From Chitinophaga sp. H8 (GTDB taxonomy: Bacteria > Bacteroidota > Bacteroidia > Chitinophagales > Chitinophagaceae), in NCBI RefSeq assembly GCF_040567655.1, contig NZ_JBEXAC010000003.1, positions 62,001 to 126,000 on the forward strand: a DNA stretch of 64,000 bases, given 5' to 3'. This document shows positions 28,956-38,747 of the stretch, piece after piece (within the stretch, counting starts at the first letter, position 1; every line of letters begins with the position of its first letter). The notes under the pieces are model-generated. The model ran no database searches. It was not told the DNA's origin and saw nothing but the letters and a program-made list of their open reading frames with translations. The position numbers and the translations under genes are program-made.

Positions 28956-29074
28956 AAAAAAATAAAGGAGGCTAGAAAGCCTCCTTACCATTTTATCAAC
29001 CAAAATCTAAATCGCTTATGGAACGAATCCACGTCGATGTATGTAGAAAATTTAAGTTCTTTGTTTAAGTGATA
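28956..29074 (-). ncRNA. Candidate small RNA, family unknown
   Basis: About 119 nt. A promoter-like pair lies upstream and a strong terminator downstream. In between there is no start codon with a meaningful reading frame, but a compact hairpin: ATCG/CGAT (29011-29014 with 29035-29038) around ATGGA/TCCAC (29018-29022 with 29028-29032) with a 5-nt loop. The unit ends more than 150 bp before the YqgE start, so it is a free-standing RNA, not a leader. I do not recognise a known family. Confidence 0.6.
28965..28986 (-). terminator. Intrinsic terminator of the small RNA
   Basis: Perfect 9-bp stem (28965-28973 with 28978-28986) with a 4-nt loop, followed on the minus strand by TATTTTTTTGTATC. Confidence 0.85.
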
Positions 29075-29079
29075 CTAAG

Positions 29080-29108
29080 CAAAATTAGTACCAGTTTTGT
29101 AAAGCAAA
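29080..29108 (-). promoter_or_regulatory. Promoter of the small RNA candidate
   Basis: On the minus strand TTTG (29105-29108), a 17-bp spacer and TAATTTTG (29080-29087), an exact TAnnTTTG. The spacer is slightly shorter than the usual 19-21 bp. Confidence 0.6.
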
Positions 29109-29313
29109 GTTAAGGAATCTCACATAAAAAAATCGTGCTTTCCCCCGTTAAAATTACGTTAAAGTGATGTTGTTTTGATAGAGTCAAGCTGGTAAGCCAT
29201 CTCAAGGATCTAATTTTGTATCATAGTTGCTATAGCAATCATTGATGTTTAACAAATTAATAGGCTGTAACCGCTGATTCTTTAAGTATATTTAAGGCTT
29301 TACAACACTTTTC

Positions 29314-30663
29314 ATGATACCATTGAAGAAAATATTTCCTGTAATTGTAGTCCTAATTACCCTGTCACTGTTGGGAATTATCTACATTCAGGTGAATTGG
29401 ATTAAGAGTGCATCCGTGATCAAGAAAGAGCGGATAGATCAGAATATTAACAGTGCCGTGAATGAAATTGTGGAAACTATCCTCTTAAGACAGGGTGTTC
29501 CTATGCGGTTTAAGGTAAATGCGGTAGATAATTCCGGCAAAGGATTGGGAATTGACAAGTCATTTGAGCTAAAAGGCGAGTACATCCCCCCACCAAGTAA
29601 CCGGTTCACCCCTGATGAAATACAGAAGCTCATCAGCAGCACCCTGAAAAAGCAGGGCCTGGACACTACTTTTGAATTTGCGATTGCAGGTCCGGCTACT
29701 TTTGACGGTGGCGTAAAAATGCAGTCTGCCGGTTTTGGAGAAATGTGGGTACAGGCTGGCAAAGATAGTGTGAACTATAAATGGAAATATGCCCCACTCA
29801 GTACTTTTGACCAGATCTCCGACAGAACAGAAACGCTGATCATGCTCATGCCCAGCTCCAATGATTCCCTGATGGTACAACTGGGGACAATGATTGCTGG
29901 TAGTGTGTTGTTTACCATCATCATTATTACAGCATTTGCACTTACCATCCGTACCATGTTGAACCAGAAAAAGCTGTCTGAAATAAAATCAGACTTTATC
30001 AATAACATGACGCATGAGCTCAAAACGCCACTGGCTACCATATCGCTGGCTATTGATGCTATCGGGAATGAAAAGGTGATGGACAACAAGGAAAAGATCC
30101 GCTATTTCTCGGGTATCATCAAGGAGGAAAACAAACGGATGAACAAACAGGTGGAAAGCATTCTGCAATCCGCGCTGCTGGAAAAAGAAGAAATTGGACT
30201 TAACCTGCAGGCTACTGATGCGCACCATGTGATTCAAAATACTGTGGATAACCTGCAACTACAATTGGTGGCTAAAGGTGGTAAGGCGGATCTTCACCTG
30301 GATGCTATTAATCCGGTGATCAAAGCGGATGATGTACACTTCTCCAACCTGATTTTTAACCTGATGGATAATGCCATCAAATACTCCAATGAAAACCTGG
30401 AAGTAAAAATAACCACCTTTAATACCCGCAATAGTCTGATTGTTACCATTGCGGATAATGGGATCGGGATGAACCGGGATACGGTTTCCCGTATCTTTGA
30501 AAAATTTTACCGCGCACACACCGGCAATGTACACAATGTAAAAGGCTTTGGTCTGGGACTTGCTTATGTAAAAGCAATTGTAGATGCCCACAAGGGAAAA
30601 ATAAAAGTAGAGAGTACATTGGGTAAAGGCAGTAAATTTACATTGGAATTTCCGCAGGATTAA
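29314..30663 (+). CDS. Sensor histidine kinase
   Basis: 449 residues: TM1 at about 6-26 (IFPVIVVLITLSLLGIIYIQ), a periplasmic sensor part to about 190, TM2 at about 192-213 (GSVLFTIIIITAFALTIRTM), HisKA with His234 (NNMTHELKTPLATISLAIDA), and HATPase_c (NLMDNAIKYSNENLEVK, DNGIGMNRD, GFGLGLAYVK). It resembles Bacteroidota RprX-type kinases. No response regulator is adjacent; an orphan OmpR-type regulator lies 21 kb away at 51741. The ThiF-like gene begins 11 bp after its stop. Confidence 0.93.
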   Translation: MIPLKKIFPVIVVLITLSLLGIIYIQVNWIKSASVIKKERIDQNINSAVNEIVETILLRQGVPMRFKVNAVDNSGKGLGIDKSFELKGEYIPPPSNRFTPDEIQKLISSTLKKQGLDTTFEFAIAGPATFDGGVKMQSAGFGEMWVQAGKDSVNYKWKYAPLSTFDQISDRTETLIMLMPSSNDSLMVQLGTMIAGSVLFTIIIITAFALTIRTMLNQKKLSEIKSDFINNMTHELKTPLATISLAIDAIGNEKVMDNKEKIRYFSGIIKEENKRMNKQVESILQSALLEKEEIGLNLQATDAHHVIQNTVDNLQLQLVAKGGKADLHLDAINPVIKADDVHFSNLIFNLMDNAIKYSNENLEVKITTFNTRNSLIVTIADNGIGMNRDTVSRIFEKFYRAHTGNVHNVKGFGLGLAYVKAIVDAHKGKIKVESTLGKGSKFTLEFPQD

Positions 30664-30674
30664 TAAATAGCATC

Positions 30675-31487
30675 ATGGCATTAAGTGAAAAAGAAATACA
30701 GTATTTTAAAAACCCGATAGCCGTTCCCGGTATGGGATTGTCCATGCAGGAAAAGCTGAAGGAAGCGAGGGTATTAGTGGTAGGCGCGGGCGGATTGGGA
30801 TGCCCGGTGATACAATACCTGAGCACCAGTGGCATAGGAGTGATCGGTATTGCCGACTATGGTACTATCCGGGAAGAAGATATGCACCGGCAGCCGCTCT
30901 ATCAACTGCAGAACTTAAAGAAGTATAAAGCTACGATGGCGGCCAGCCGTTTATGGGCTACCAACCCTTTTACCAAACATTACCCGCTACTACTGCAGGT
31001 AAAGCCGGATAACATCGGTGCTTTACTGGATGGGATGGATCTGGTAATTGATTGTTCCCAGCATTTTCCTACCCATCTGATCATCAATGATGCCTGTGTA
31101 AAACATAATAAGCCTTTTGTAATAGCAGAAGTGCATAACTGGATAGCCTGGTGGGGAGGGTTTAATATTCCTCCGGCAGATGGCAGTCCGGCACCTACTT
31201 TCCGCTGTGCGATGGATAAGATAGAGGAATACCGCAACTTTGATGCAGGGGCCATGTCTGTTACACATGGTGCTACCGGCATGCATGTGGTCAATGAAGT
31301 GGTAAAATATTTTATTGAAGTACCTGGTGGGCTGGCCGGCAAACTCTACAGCATGGATTATCTGCATAATAAAATGGAGATACAACAACTGGAAGCCAAT
31401 AGTACTATACTGGCAGATACGGTTGCCCATGGTATTTTAACTGCAGATGATTATGGTATTGAAATACTGCCGGATATTGAAGACTAA
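30675..31487 (+). CDS. ThiF/MoeB/HesA-family E1-like adenylyltransferase
   Basis: 270-residue E1-like protein that should adenylate the C-terminus of a sulfur-carrier or ubiquitin-like protein. The ATP-binding loop VLVVGAGGLGCPVIQYLSTS and the following DYGTIREEDMHRQPLYQ (D-x-D...N-x-x-RQ region of ThiF/MoeB) are clear. The canonical paired CxxC zinc ligands of MoeB and ThiF are not seen; single cysteines occur (FRCAMDK). No thiS, moaD or thiG/H gene is nearby, so the pathway is open. The 11-bp gap to the kinase suggests co-transcription, with no obvious functional link. Confidence 0.82.
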   Translation: MALSEKEIQYFKNPIAVPGMGLSMQEKLKEARVLVVGAGGLGCPVIQYLSTSGIGVIGIADYGTIREEDMHRQPLYQLQNLKKYKATMAASRLWATNPFTKHYPLLLQVKPDNIGALLDGMDLVIDCSQHFPTHLIINDACVKHNKPFVIAEVHNWIAWWGGFNIPPADGSPAPTFRCAMDKIEEYRNFDAGAMSVTHGATGMHVVNEVVKYFIEVPGGLAGKLYSMDYLHNKMEIQQLEANSTILADTVAHGILTADDYGIEILPDIED

Positions 31488-31576
31488 CCGCTGCTTATTA
31501 ACTGCTTTTACTCGGCTGCCCGGTAGGGTACGGTAAAGATAACGCTGCGGCATTTGCTGCAAATCTAACTGCATAC

Positions 31577-32371
31577 ATGCGAAAAATTAAGACCTTACTA
31601 CTCTGGGCTGCATCCATATATATACTGGTGGGAGTGGGATTATATGCTTTTCAAAAAAAAATAATCTTCCGCCCCGAATCATTATCAGATGATTACAAAT
31701 TCGAGTTCAATATACCGTTTGAAGAACTGCGTATTCCCATCAATCCTAAAGAACAGCTAAGTGCTATCCTGTTTAAAGCCAGTCAGCCCAAAGGCATCGT
31801 ATTATACTTTCATGGTAATATGAAGCACATCGGTTTCTACGGAAAGTATGTACCCAACTTCACCAGCCAGGGATATGATGTGCTGATGATGGACTACCGC
31901 ACTTTTGGTAAAAGTACCGGTGAGCTGAGCGAAGCGCTGATTTACCAGGATGCATTGCATATGTACCAGATTGCCAGGAAACGTTTTGAACCGGGACAGA
32001 TCATTATCTATGGCCGCTCCCTGGGAACAGGTATTGCCGCACAACTGGCGGCAGTGAGAGACTGCAAGCGGCTGATTCTCGAAGCGCCTTATTACAGCGT
32101 GGAAGACGTGGCTAAACATTTTATTCCCTTCTATCCACATGGCCTCCTGCTGGAATTTAAATTTCCCACTTATACCTATTTGCCAAAGGTAACAGCACCC
32201 GTGAGTATCTTCCATGGTACCGATGACCATACCATCCCTTATGCTTCCGGCGAAAAGCTAAAACAATACTTTAAACCGGGTGATGAATTCATTTCCATTA
32301 AAGGTGCTACACATAATAACCTGAATGATTACCCGCTGTTTCATCAACGGTTGGATGAAATGCTTAAATAG
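31577..32371 (+). CDS. Membrane-anchored alpha/beta hydrolase (BEM46-like)
   Basis: 264 residues: an N-terminal membrane helix (LLLWAASIYILVGVGLYAF, about 7-26), then an alpha/beta hydrolase fold with oxyanion-side motif YFHGN, the nucleophile elbow YGRSLGTGIA (G-x-S-x-G), acid region FHGTDDHTIP and the late catalytic histidine in KGATHNN. This matches the BEM46/ABHD13-like family. Substrate unknown. It stands between the ThiF-like gene and a large permease. Confidence 0.85.
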   Translation: MRKIKTLLLWAASIYILVGVGLYAFQKKIIFRPESLSDDYKFEFNIPFEELRIPINPKEQLSAILFKASQPKGIVLYFHGNMKHIGFYGKYVPNFTSQGYDVLMMDYRTFGKSTGELSEALIYQDALHMYQIARKRFEPGQIIIYGRSLGTGIAAQLAAVRDCKRLILEAPYYSVEDVAKHFIPFYPHGLLLEFKFPTYTYLPKVTAPVSIFHGTDDHTIPYASGEKLKQYFKPGDEFISIKGATHNNLNDYPLFHQRLDEMLK

Positions 32372-32541
32372 CTGTTACCGTACACTTCCTGTACTAAAAT
32401 CGGACAAATTGTATATTAATAATATGTATATACGATTTTACAACAAGAGGATAATATCCTGGCATTTTCTTCGTGGCATAAAAACCAGTGCCGGGGGAAA
32501 ATGCAGCCGTAAAGTATTTACAAACAGTGTAAGCAGCAGCT

Positions 32542-34914
32542 ATGTTTAAAAGCTATTTTAAGATTGCCTGGCGTCATCTTCTGAAAAACCGTCAGTTTAC
32601 TTTCCTCAACCTGGTAGGGCTATCCACCGGACTAGCCTGTGCATTGCTGATTTATTTATGGGTGCATGATGAAATGTCTTTTGACCGGTTTCATCAGAAA
32701 GATGCGCAGTTATTCCAGGTAATGGAAAACCAGCCACTTACCGATGGAGTAAGAACGGTGGCCGAAACACCAGCCCCATTGGCAGAAGCCTTGCTGAAAG
32801 TAATGCCGGAAGTGGAATATGCTACGGTTACCACCCCTGCTTCCTGGTTTCCCAGAATGGCGATTGTCACAGAGGATAAGCATATTAGTGCGGCAGCATT
32901 ATTCGCAGGTAAAGATTACTTCAACATCTTTTCTTATGGCCTTTTGCAGGGCAATATATCCGAGGTACTCAGCGACAAAAATGGTATTGTCATATCAGAA
33001 AAACTGGCGTTGTCCTTATTTCATACCACAGATAACGTGATTGGTAAAACGATGGAGTGGCAGATCGATCAGTTCAAAAAAACAGGGATGATCACCGGTA
33101 TCTTTAAAGGTACCCCGGCTAATTCTTCTGTTCAGTTTGATGTGGTATTATCCTTTGATGCATTCTCAGCATTGATTGGAGGACCAGGCACGCTGGATGG
33201 GCCAGGTCCGTTTCAAACTTACCTGGTAGTAAAGAAAGGCACCAACATTGCGCGGTTCAACGATAAGCTGAGCGCTTTTATGACAAGCCATAGCAAAGGT
33301 GCTGCCCGCAACTTGTTCCTGAAACCTTATGGCGACAATTACCTTTACGGCCATTATGAAAATGGCGTACAGGCAGGTGGCAGGATAGGGTATGTAAAGC
33401 TGTTTGCGCTGATCGCCGTCTTTATCCTGGTAATAGCAGGGATCAATTTTATGAATCTTTCCACCGCCAAGGCTGCCGGACGGATGAAAGAAATAGGTAT
33501 CCGGAAATCTATCGGCGCCAACCGCGATACGCTGGTGATACAATACCTGGGAGAATCCCTGCTGATGAGCTGCCTGGCGTTGATTGCTGCCCTGTTGCTG
33601 GTATGGCTCTTTTTACCACAGTTTAATGAAATTACCGGTAAGCAACTGGCAGTTCGTGCTGATATAAACATGATAACAGCTATTGCAGGAATTACCTTAC
33701 TGACAGGCTTACTGGCGGGCAGTTATCCAGCTTTATATCTCTCCGGATTTGAGCCGGTCAACATCCTGAAGGGAAAGCTTAAAAATACAATCGGCGCATT
33801 ATGGGCCAGAAAGGGATTAGTGGTTTTTCAGTTTGCGATGTCTGTATTATTCATGGTGGCAGTAATGGTAGTATACCGGCAAATAGCTTATGTGCAAACT
33901 AAAAACCTGGGCTACGATAAGGATCATGTTATTTATTTTGATGCAGAGGGCAGGGTACCGGCCAATATCCCGGATTTTCTTGCTGCACTGAAAAGCATTC
34001 CCGGTGTAGTAAATGCTTCTGGTATGGTGGGCAATGTGCTGGGAGGGCCTTCACTGGGTATTCCCTGGAAGGAGCCGGAGGGTGGGGATACGAAGGTGAT
34101 CCAGTTCAGGCAATTCCTGCTGAATTACGGTATGATGGAAACCCTGGGATTGGAAATGGCGGCAGGACGTGCCTTTTCACGCAACTTTGGTGCAGACAGC
34201 CTGAAGGTGATCTTTAATGAGGCCGCGATTAAAGCCATGGGTATCCGGGACCCAATAGGAAAAGTCATCAATCTCGGTGGTGTGAACCGCGAGATTATCG
34301 GGGTGGTGAAAAACTTCCATTTTCAGTCCCTGCATGAAGCAATAAAGCCCTTGTTCTTTAACCTGGATCTGAACGGTAGTACTATTATGGTAAAGATCCA
34401 GGCAGGCCAGGAAAAGCAGGTAACAGAACGGTTAGCCGCTTTTTATAAGACCTATAACCCCGGATTTGTGTTTGATTATAAATTCCTGGATGATGATTAC
34501 CAGGCGCAATACCAGGCAGAGAAGCGGGTAGCAGCGCTTTCAAAATACTTTGCAGGATTTGCCATACTGATATCCTGTCTGGGATTGTTTGGGCTGGCTG
34601 CATTTACAGCGGAAAAGCGACGTAAGGAAATCAGTATCCGGAAAGTGCTGGGAGCTTCCGTGAGTAATGTGGTGGTGCTGTTGTCAACAGATTTCCTGAA
34701 GTGGGTAGGTATTGCCATCGTTATTGCTACCCCACTGGCCTGGTGGATCATGCATCACTGGCTGAATGCCTTTGCCTACCATATCCGCCTGGGGGCAGAC
34801 ATTTTCTTAATAACAGGTGCTACCATGCTCCTCATTACGATGCTCACCGTGAGCTACCAGGCAGTCAAAGCTGCTATTGCTAATCCGGTGAAGGGAATTG
34901 AAGAAAGCTGTTAA
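32542..34914 (+). CDS. Large ABC transporter permease with two FtsX domains
   Basis: 790 residues in the typical Bacteroidota layout: TM1 near 20-42 (FTFLNLVGLSTGLACALLIY), MacB_PCD periplasmic domain to about 280, a first FtsX module at about 280-400 (INFMNLSTAKAAGRMKEIGI), TM near 425, a second periplasmic domain and a second FtsX module from about 670 (LFGLAAFTAEKRRKEISIRK) ending in the last helices. No ATPase gene is adjacent; these permeases often occur in unlinked sets. The C-terminal codons (EESC-stop) are written in the intergenic heptad repeat. Confidence 0.9.
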   Translation: MFKSYFKIAWRHLLKNRQFTFLNLVGLSTGLACALLIYLWVHDEMSFDRFHQKDAQLFQVMENQPLTDGVRTVAETPAPLAEALLKVMPEVEYATVTTPASWFPRMAIVTEDKHISAAALFAGKDYFNIFSYGLLQGNISEVLSDKNGIVISEKLALSLFHTTDNVIGKTMEWQIDQFKKTGMITGIFKGTPANSSVQFDVVLSFDAFSALIGGPGTLDGPGPFQTYLVVKKGTNIARFNDKLSAFMTSHSKGAARNLFLKPYGDNYLYGHYENGVQAGGRIGYVKLFALIAVFILVIAGINFMNLSTAKAAGRMKEIGIRKSIGANRDTLVIQYLGESLLMSCLALIAALLLVWLFLPQFNEITGKQLAVRADINMITAIAGITLLTGLLAGSYPALYLSGFEPVNILKGKLKNTIGALWARKGLVVFQFAMSVLFMVAVMVVYRQIAYVQTKNLGYDKDHVIYFDAEGRVPANIPDFLAALKSIPGVVNASGMVGNVLGGPSLGIPWKEPEGGDTKVIQFRQFLLNYGMMETLGLEMAAGRAFSRNFGADSLKVIFNEAAIKAMGIRDPIGKVINLGGVNREIIGVVKNFHFQSLHEAIKPLFFNLDLNGSTIMVKIQAGQEKQVTERLAAFYKTYNPGFVFDYKFLDDDYQAQYQAEKRVAALSKYFAGFAILISCLGLFGLAAFTAEKRRKEISIRKVLGASVSNVVVLLSTDFLKWVGIAIVIATPLAWWIMHHWLNAFAYHIRLGADIFLITGATMLLITMLTVSYQAVKAAIANPVKGIEESC

Positions 34915-35036
34915 GAAAGCTGTTAGTCGTTAGCTATTAGCTGTTAGCATTATGTTTTGTTGTTTCTCTGGTTTCCTTCAACGGGCTATTGGCAGCACGG
35001 ATGGCGCTAAAAGCTAAAAGCTAACGGCTAACAGCT
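34906..35036. repeat. Inverted heptad-repeat pair between convergent genes
   Basis: Left arm (34906-34948) is built from units such as AGCTGTTAGTCGTTAGCTAT; right arm (35006-35036) is the inverse (GCTAAAAGCTAACGGCTAAC and neighbours). Together they can form a long hairpin with a loop of about 57 nt. The stop codons of both flanking convergent genes lie inside the arms (TAA 34912-34914; TAG on the minus strand at 35021-35023). It may act as a bidirectional terminator. Confidence 0.75.
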
Positions 35037-35938
35037 TCTTTTATCTCGCTCCGTTTTTCTCCTACTTTCAAGTCGTGCTTCAGGCCCAGTTTAAGCGCAT
35101 AGTTTTCTACCTGGTGACCGGAAGGAAAGCCAAAGCAGACAGGGTACTTATAATCTTTTACGATGTTGCGGATAATTTCATATTCTGTTTGTCCGAACGG
35201 CGTATCAGTTTCCTGACCGTCGGTGAAGCCGCCTACTACCAGTCCGGCCAGTTTTTCGAGCCAGCCGGCACGTTTCAGGTTGTACATCATGCGGTCTACG
35301 TTATACCGGTATTCTCCGATATCTTCCAGCAGGAGTATTTTACCTTTGGTATTGATCTGGGAGCGGGTACCAGACAGATTGGCCAGCAGGGACAGGTTGC
35401 CGCCTACCAATATGCCGCTGGCATGACCGGTACGGCTTAGCTCATGCGTAGGATGGCTATAGCGGTAACTTTTACCTTTCAATGCCAGGTGCAGGCTATT
35501 TACATATTCATTATCAGCTGTTTGAGGAGTGATACCACTACACATCATGGAATGGAGTGTGGGGATCCCGAATTGTTCCTGTATATGTGCATGCAGTGCG
35601 GTAATATCGCTGTAGCCACATAACCATTTGGGATGTTTGCGAAAGCGGGTAAAGTCCAGTTTGTCCAGCAGGCATACCATACCATAACCGCCCCGGCCAA
35701 ATACGATGGCCTTTATTTCCGGGTCGTCCAGCATATCCTGCAGCTCTTCCAGCCGCAGCTCATCCGGAGCGGAGAAGTTATGGAAACTGGTACCTACCGT
35801 AATACCCAGATGTACGCGGTAGCCCATATTATTCAACACACCCGCTGCAAATTCTGCTGCCTGTAATTCCATCTTACTGCTGGAGCAGGTAACACCTATC
35901 AAATCACCTTTTTTTAGATATGGTGGTATTTTTATCAT
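35021..35938 (-). CDS. LD-carboxypeptidase (peptidase S66)
   Basis: 305-residue serine peptidase that trims the terminal D-Ala from murein tetrapeptides during cell-wall recycling. The S66 features are all visible: the opening GDLIGVTCSSSKMELQA, the nucleophile in CGYSDITALH, the glutamate region ILLEDIGEYRYNVDRM and the catalytic His in FGFPSGHQVENYAL. No signal peptide, so cytoplasmic as in LdcA. The last residues (EAVSR) are encoded in the heptad repeat, suggesting the original C-terminus was altered when the repeat arrived. Confidence 0.92.
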   Translation of the reverse strand: MIKIPPYLKKGDLIGVTCSSSKMELQAAEFAAGVLNNMGYRVHLGITVGTSFHNFSAPDELRLEELQDMLDDPEIKAIVFGRGGYGMVCLLDKLDFTRFRKHPKWLCGYSDITALHAHIQEQFGIPTLHSMMCSGITPQTADNEYVNSLHLALKGKSYRYSHPTHELSRTGHASGILVGGNLSLLANLSGTRSQINTKGKILLLEDIGEYRYNVDRMMYNLKRAGWLEKLAGLVVGGFTDGQETDTPFGQTEYEIIRNIVKDYKYPVCFGFPSGHQVENYALKLGLKHDLKVGEKRSEIKEAVSR

Positions 35939-36115
35939 TGTTCAACGCTTTATTTACCTTTGCCGACTAGTAGCCCTGTATTCAAATCACATTTTTAGTA
36001 CTTAACTTACCGGCATTATAAGGAAAGTTACTTGTTGGCTAAGGTGATAAATTGTTTTGGCTATACCAAAAACTACAATACGAATTGAATTTATTTAAGC
36101 ATTCTTTAAGATAAT

Positions 36116-38191
36116 ATGGCAAAATTTAATAGATATTTAATAACCGCCGCTTTACCCTATGCAAATGGCCCCGTACACATCGGGCACCTGGCAGGATGTT
36201 ATCTCCCGGCAGATATTTATGTGCGTTATCTCCGCAGTACCAAAGCTGATGTGAAGTTTGTAGGTGGAACAGATGAACATGGTGTGCCTATCACGATCAA
36301 AGCCATGCAGGAAAATGTATCTCCCCTGGATATTGTGGACAAGTATTACAAAATCATCAATGACAGCTTTGCTGCCATGGGTATTTCCTTCGATATCTTT
36401 TCCCGTACCAGCCGCGAAATACACCATAAAACGGCGTCCGACTTTTTCCTGAAAATGTACCAGGATGGTTTGTTTGAAGAAAAGGAAACGGAACAATACT
36501 ATGATGAAGAGAAAAAAGTATTCCTGGCCGACCGCTATATTATAGGGACTTGCCCTAAATGTGGTAACGACAAGGCTTATGGCGACCAATGCGAGCGCTG
36601 TGGTAGTTCATTAAGCCCGGAAGAACTCATCAACCCGCATTCAGCCCTGAGCGATGCGGTACCGGTGAAAAGGAAAACCAAACACTGGTACATGCCCCTG
36701 CAAAATTATGAGCCGTGGCTGAAAGAATGGTTACTGGAAGGGCATAAGGAATGGAAGAATAATGTATACGGTCAGTGTAAAAGCTGGATCGATAACGGAT
36801 TGCAAAGCCGTGCGATGACGCGCGACAGCAACTGGGGCATTAAAGTGCCTTTGCCTGATGCAGAAGGTAAGGTGCTGTACGTATGGTTTGATGCACCTAT
36901 CGGGTACATTTCTGCTACCAAGGAGTTGACAGAAAACTGGGCCGACTACTGGTGTAAAGACGATACCAAACTGGTGCACTTTATCGGGAAAGACAATATC
37001 GTTTTCCACTGTATCATTTTCCCGGCGATGTTAAAGGCGCACGGCAATTTTGTGCTGCCGGAAAATGTGCCCGCCAATGAATTCCTGAATATTGAAGGGG
37101 AGAAGGTATCTACTTCCCGTAACTGGGCGGTGTGGGTACACGAATATATTAAAGACTTCCCTGATCAGCAGGATGTGCTCCGTTATGTATTGTGCAGTAC
37201 TGCTCCGGAAACAAAAGACAATGACTTCACCTGGAAAGATTTCCAGGACCGTAATAATAATGAGCTGGTAGCCATCTTTGGTAATTTTGTAAACCGTACG
37301 ATGGTACTCATGCACAAGCTGTGCGGAGGTAAAGTACCTGTTTTTCATGAGTCGGTGAAAGATGCGAAGGATGAAGCTTTGCTGAAAAGTCTGGGAGAAG
37401 CAAAAACGAAGATCCAGGACGCCCTGGAAAACTTCCGCTTCCGCGATGCCCTTGCAGAAGTAATGAATGTGGCCCGCGAAGGTAACCGGTATCTGCAGGA
37501 AAAAGGTCCATGGCTGCTGGCTAAAACACCGGAAATGCAGGCCGAAAACCAGGCGGCTATCGATAACTGCCTGCATATGTGTTTGCAGCTGACGGCTAAC
37601 CTGGCCATTTTCTGTCATCCATTCCTGCCATTTACTGCCAGGAAAATATGCCACATGCTGAAAGTGGTTGATAAAATGCTGGATTGGGAAAATGCAGGTA
37701 GCATCAAATTGCTGAGCGTAGGATACACTTTACGCGCGCCGGAGCTGCTATTTAAAAAGGTGGAGGACGAACAGGTGAAAGATCAGGTAGATAAGCTGCA
37801 CGCGGGCCTGAAAAAGAGCGCGGTAGCTGCACCTGCCCCTGAAGCTGCTCCTGAAGTACCTGCCAAAGCAGCGATTACTTTTGATGACTTCGCCAAACTT
37901 GACCTGCGTGTAGGGACCATCCTGCAGGCAGAGAAAGTGGAAAAAGCGGATAAACTGCTGAAACTCCTGGTGGATATTGGTACAGAACAGCGTACAGTGG
38001 TTTCCGGTATTGCCATGCACTTTGCACCAGAAGAAATTGTAGGCAAACAGGTAACCCTGGTAGCCAACCTGGCCCCCCGCAAAATGCGCGGTATCGAAAG
38101 CCAGGGCATGATCCTCATGGCCGAAGACAATGGTAAACTCGTTTTCGTAAATCCTGCTGATGCAGTGAAAGCGGGGAGCGAAGTTAAATAA
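36116..38191 (+). CDS. metG: Methionyl-tRNA synthetase with C-terminal tRNA-binding domain
   Basis: Charges tRNA-Met with methionine. 691 residues: HIGH at 21-24, a zinc knuckle [18 protein letters not shown], the KMSKS-equivalent KVSTS at 330-334 (a variant form), an anticodon-binding helical domain to about 550, an Ala/Pro linker at about 560-585, and a C-terminal OB-fold tRNA-binding domain ([20 protein letters not shown]) that dimerises the enzyme. A TACCTTTG box at 35955-35962 would give a leader of about 150 nt. The stop codon touches the start of a heptad-repeat arm. Confidence 0.97.
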   Translation: MAKFNRYLITAALPYANGPVHIGHLAGCYLPADIYVRYLRSTKADVKFVGGTDEHGVPITIKAMQENVSPLDIVDKYYKIINDSFAAMGISFDIFSRTSREIHHKTASDFFLKMYQDGLFEEKETEQYYDEEKKVFLADRYIIGTCPKCGNDKAYGDQCERCGSSLSPEELINPHSALSDAVPVKRKTKHWYMPLQNYEPWLKEWLLEGHKEWKNNVYGQCKSWIDNGLQSRAMTRDSNWGIKVPLPDAEGKVLYVWFDAPIGYISATKELTENWADYWCKDDTKLVHFIGKDNIVFHCIIFPAMLKAHGNFVLPENVPANEFLNIEGEKVSTSRNWAVWVHEYIKDFPDQQDVLRYVLCSTAPETKDNDFTWKDFQDRNNNELVAIFGNFVNRTMVLMHKLCGGKVPVFHESVKDAKDEALLKSLGEAKTKIQDALENFRFRDALAEVMNVAREGNRYLQEKGPWLLAKTPEMQAENQAAIDNCLHMCLQLTANLAIFCHPFLPFTARKICHMLKVVDKMLDWENAGSIKLLSVGYTLRAPELLFKKVEDEQVKDQVDKLHAGLKKSAVAAPAPEAAPEVPAKAAITFDDFAKLDLRVGTILQAEKVEKADKLLKLLVDIGTEQRTVVSGIAMHFAPEEIVGKQVTLVANLAPRKMRGIESQGMILMAEDNGKLVFVNPADAVKAGSEVK

Positions 38192-38747
38192 GCTGTTAGC
38201 CTTTAGCTGTTAGCTTTTAACATTGATGTTATGTTGTTTAAATATTATAAAGCCGGTGTGAACTTCGCATCGGCTTTATTGTTATATTATCTGAGAATAT
38301 ATTGAAAACCATTGTATTAACCCCTTATGAGAAATTTCAGAAATTTAACTGTCTGGCAAAAATCAATCGTGCTTAGTGTACAGGTATACGAGTTAAGCCG
38401 TACTTTCCCCCGGAAGAAAAATTTGGACTGACAAACCAGCTCAGAAGGGCTGTGGTTTCTATTTCCAGCAATATTGCAGAAGGGTCTCCAAATCTACAGA
38501 TGCACATTTTAAAAAGTTCCTGGAAGATGCTATTGGCTCTGCTTTTGAGGTAGAATCACAGCTGGTGATAACCAGCCAGGTGTATACCCATTTGCAGGAA
38601 AACATAGAAAAACTCTTTCCTTTGATGAAGGAAGTACAAAAAATGCTAAATTCATTGATAGAAAAATTGAAGATATAATCGCAGTTGGCTAATCGGTTAA
38701 TTAACACAACACCATCGCTAAAAGCTAACGGCTAAAAGCTAACAGCT
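38191..38747. repeat. Heptad-repeat inverted pair flanking a broken S23 gene
   Basis: Arms at 38191-38221 and 38717-38747 are inverted copies of one another with 3 mismatches in 31 positions. They enclose about 495 bp containing an S23/four-helix-bundle pseudogene. The left arm begins right at the metG stop and the right arm ends exactly at the start codon of the next gene. Confidence 0.75.
38327..38678 (+). pseudogene. Four-helix-bundle (S23, 23S rRNA intervening-sequence-type) protein, frameshifted
   Basis: Reading ATG 38327 gives [20 protein letters not shown], then a stop at 38429-38431. Shifting frame at the C-run 38407-38411 restores the family core ([25 protein letters not shown]), and a second shift near 38487-38490 restores [20 protein letters not shown] to the natural end (TAA 38676-38678). 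Both breaks are single-base losses, so the gene is dead unless these are sequencing errors. Intact relatives are about 120 residues, occur as inserts in 23S rRNA genes or free in Bacteroidota chromosomes, and have no settled function. Confidence 0.85.

Larger units (their letters stand above)
28797..29313. other. Intergenic region holding a small RNA candidate (517 bp)
   Basis: Divergent spacer between the YqgE gene and a histidine kinase. It contains a complete minus-strand transcription unit with promoter, structured body and terminator (separate entries). The rest is AT-rich without further recognised content. Confidence 0.6.
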
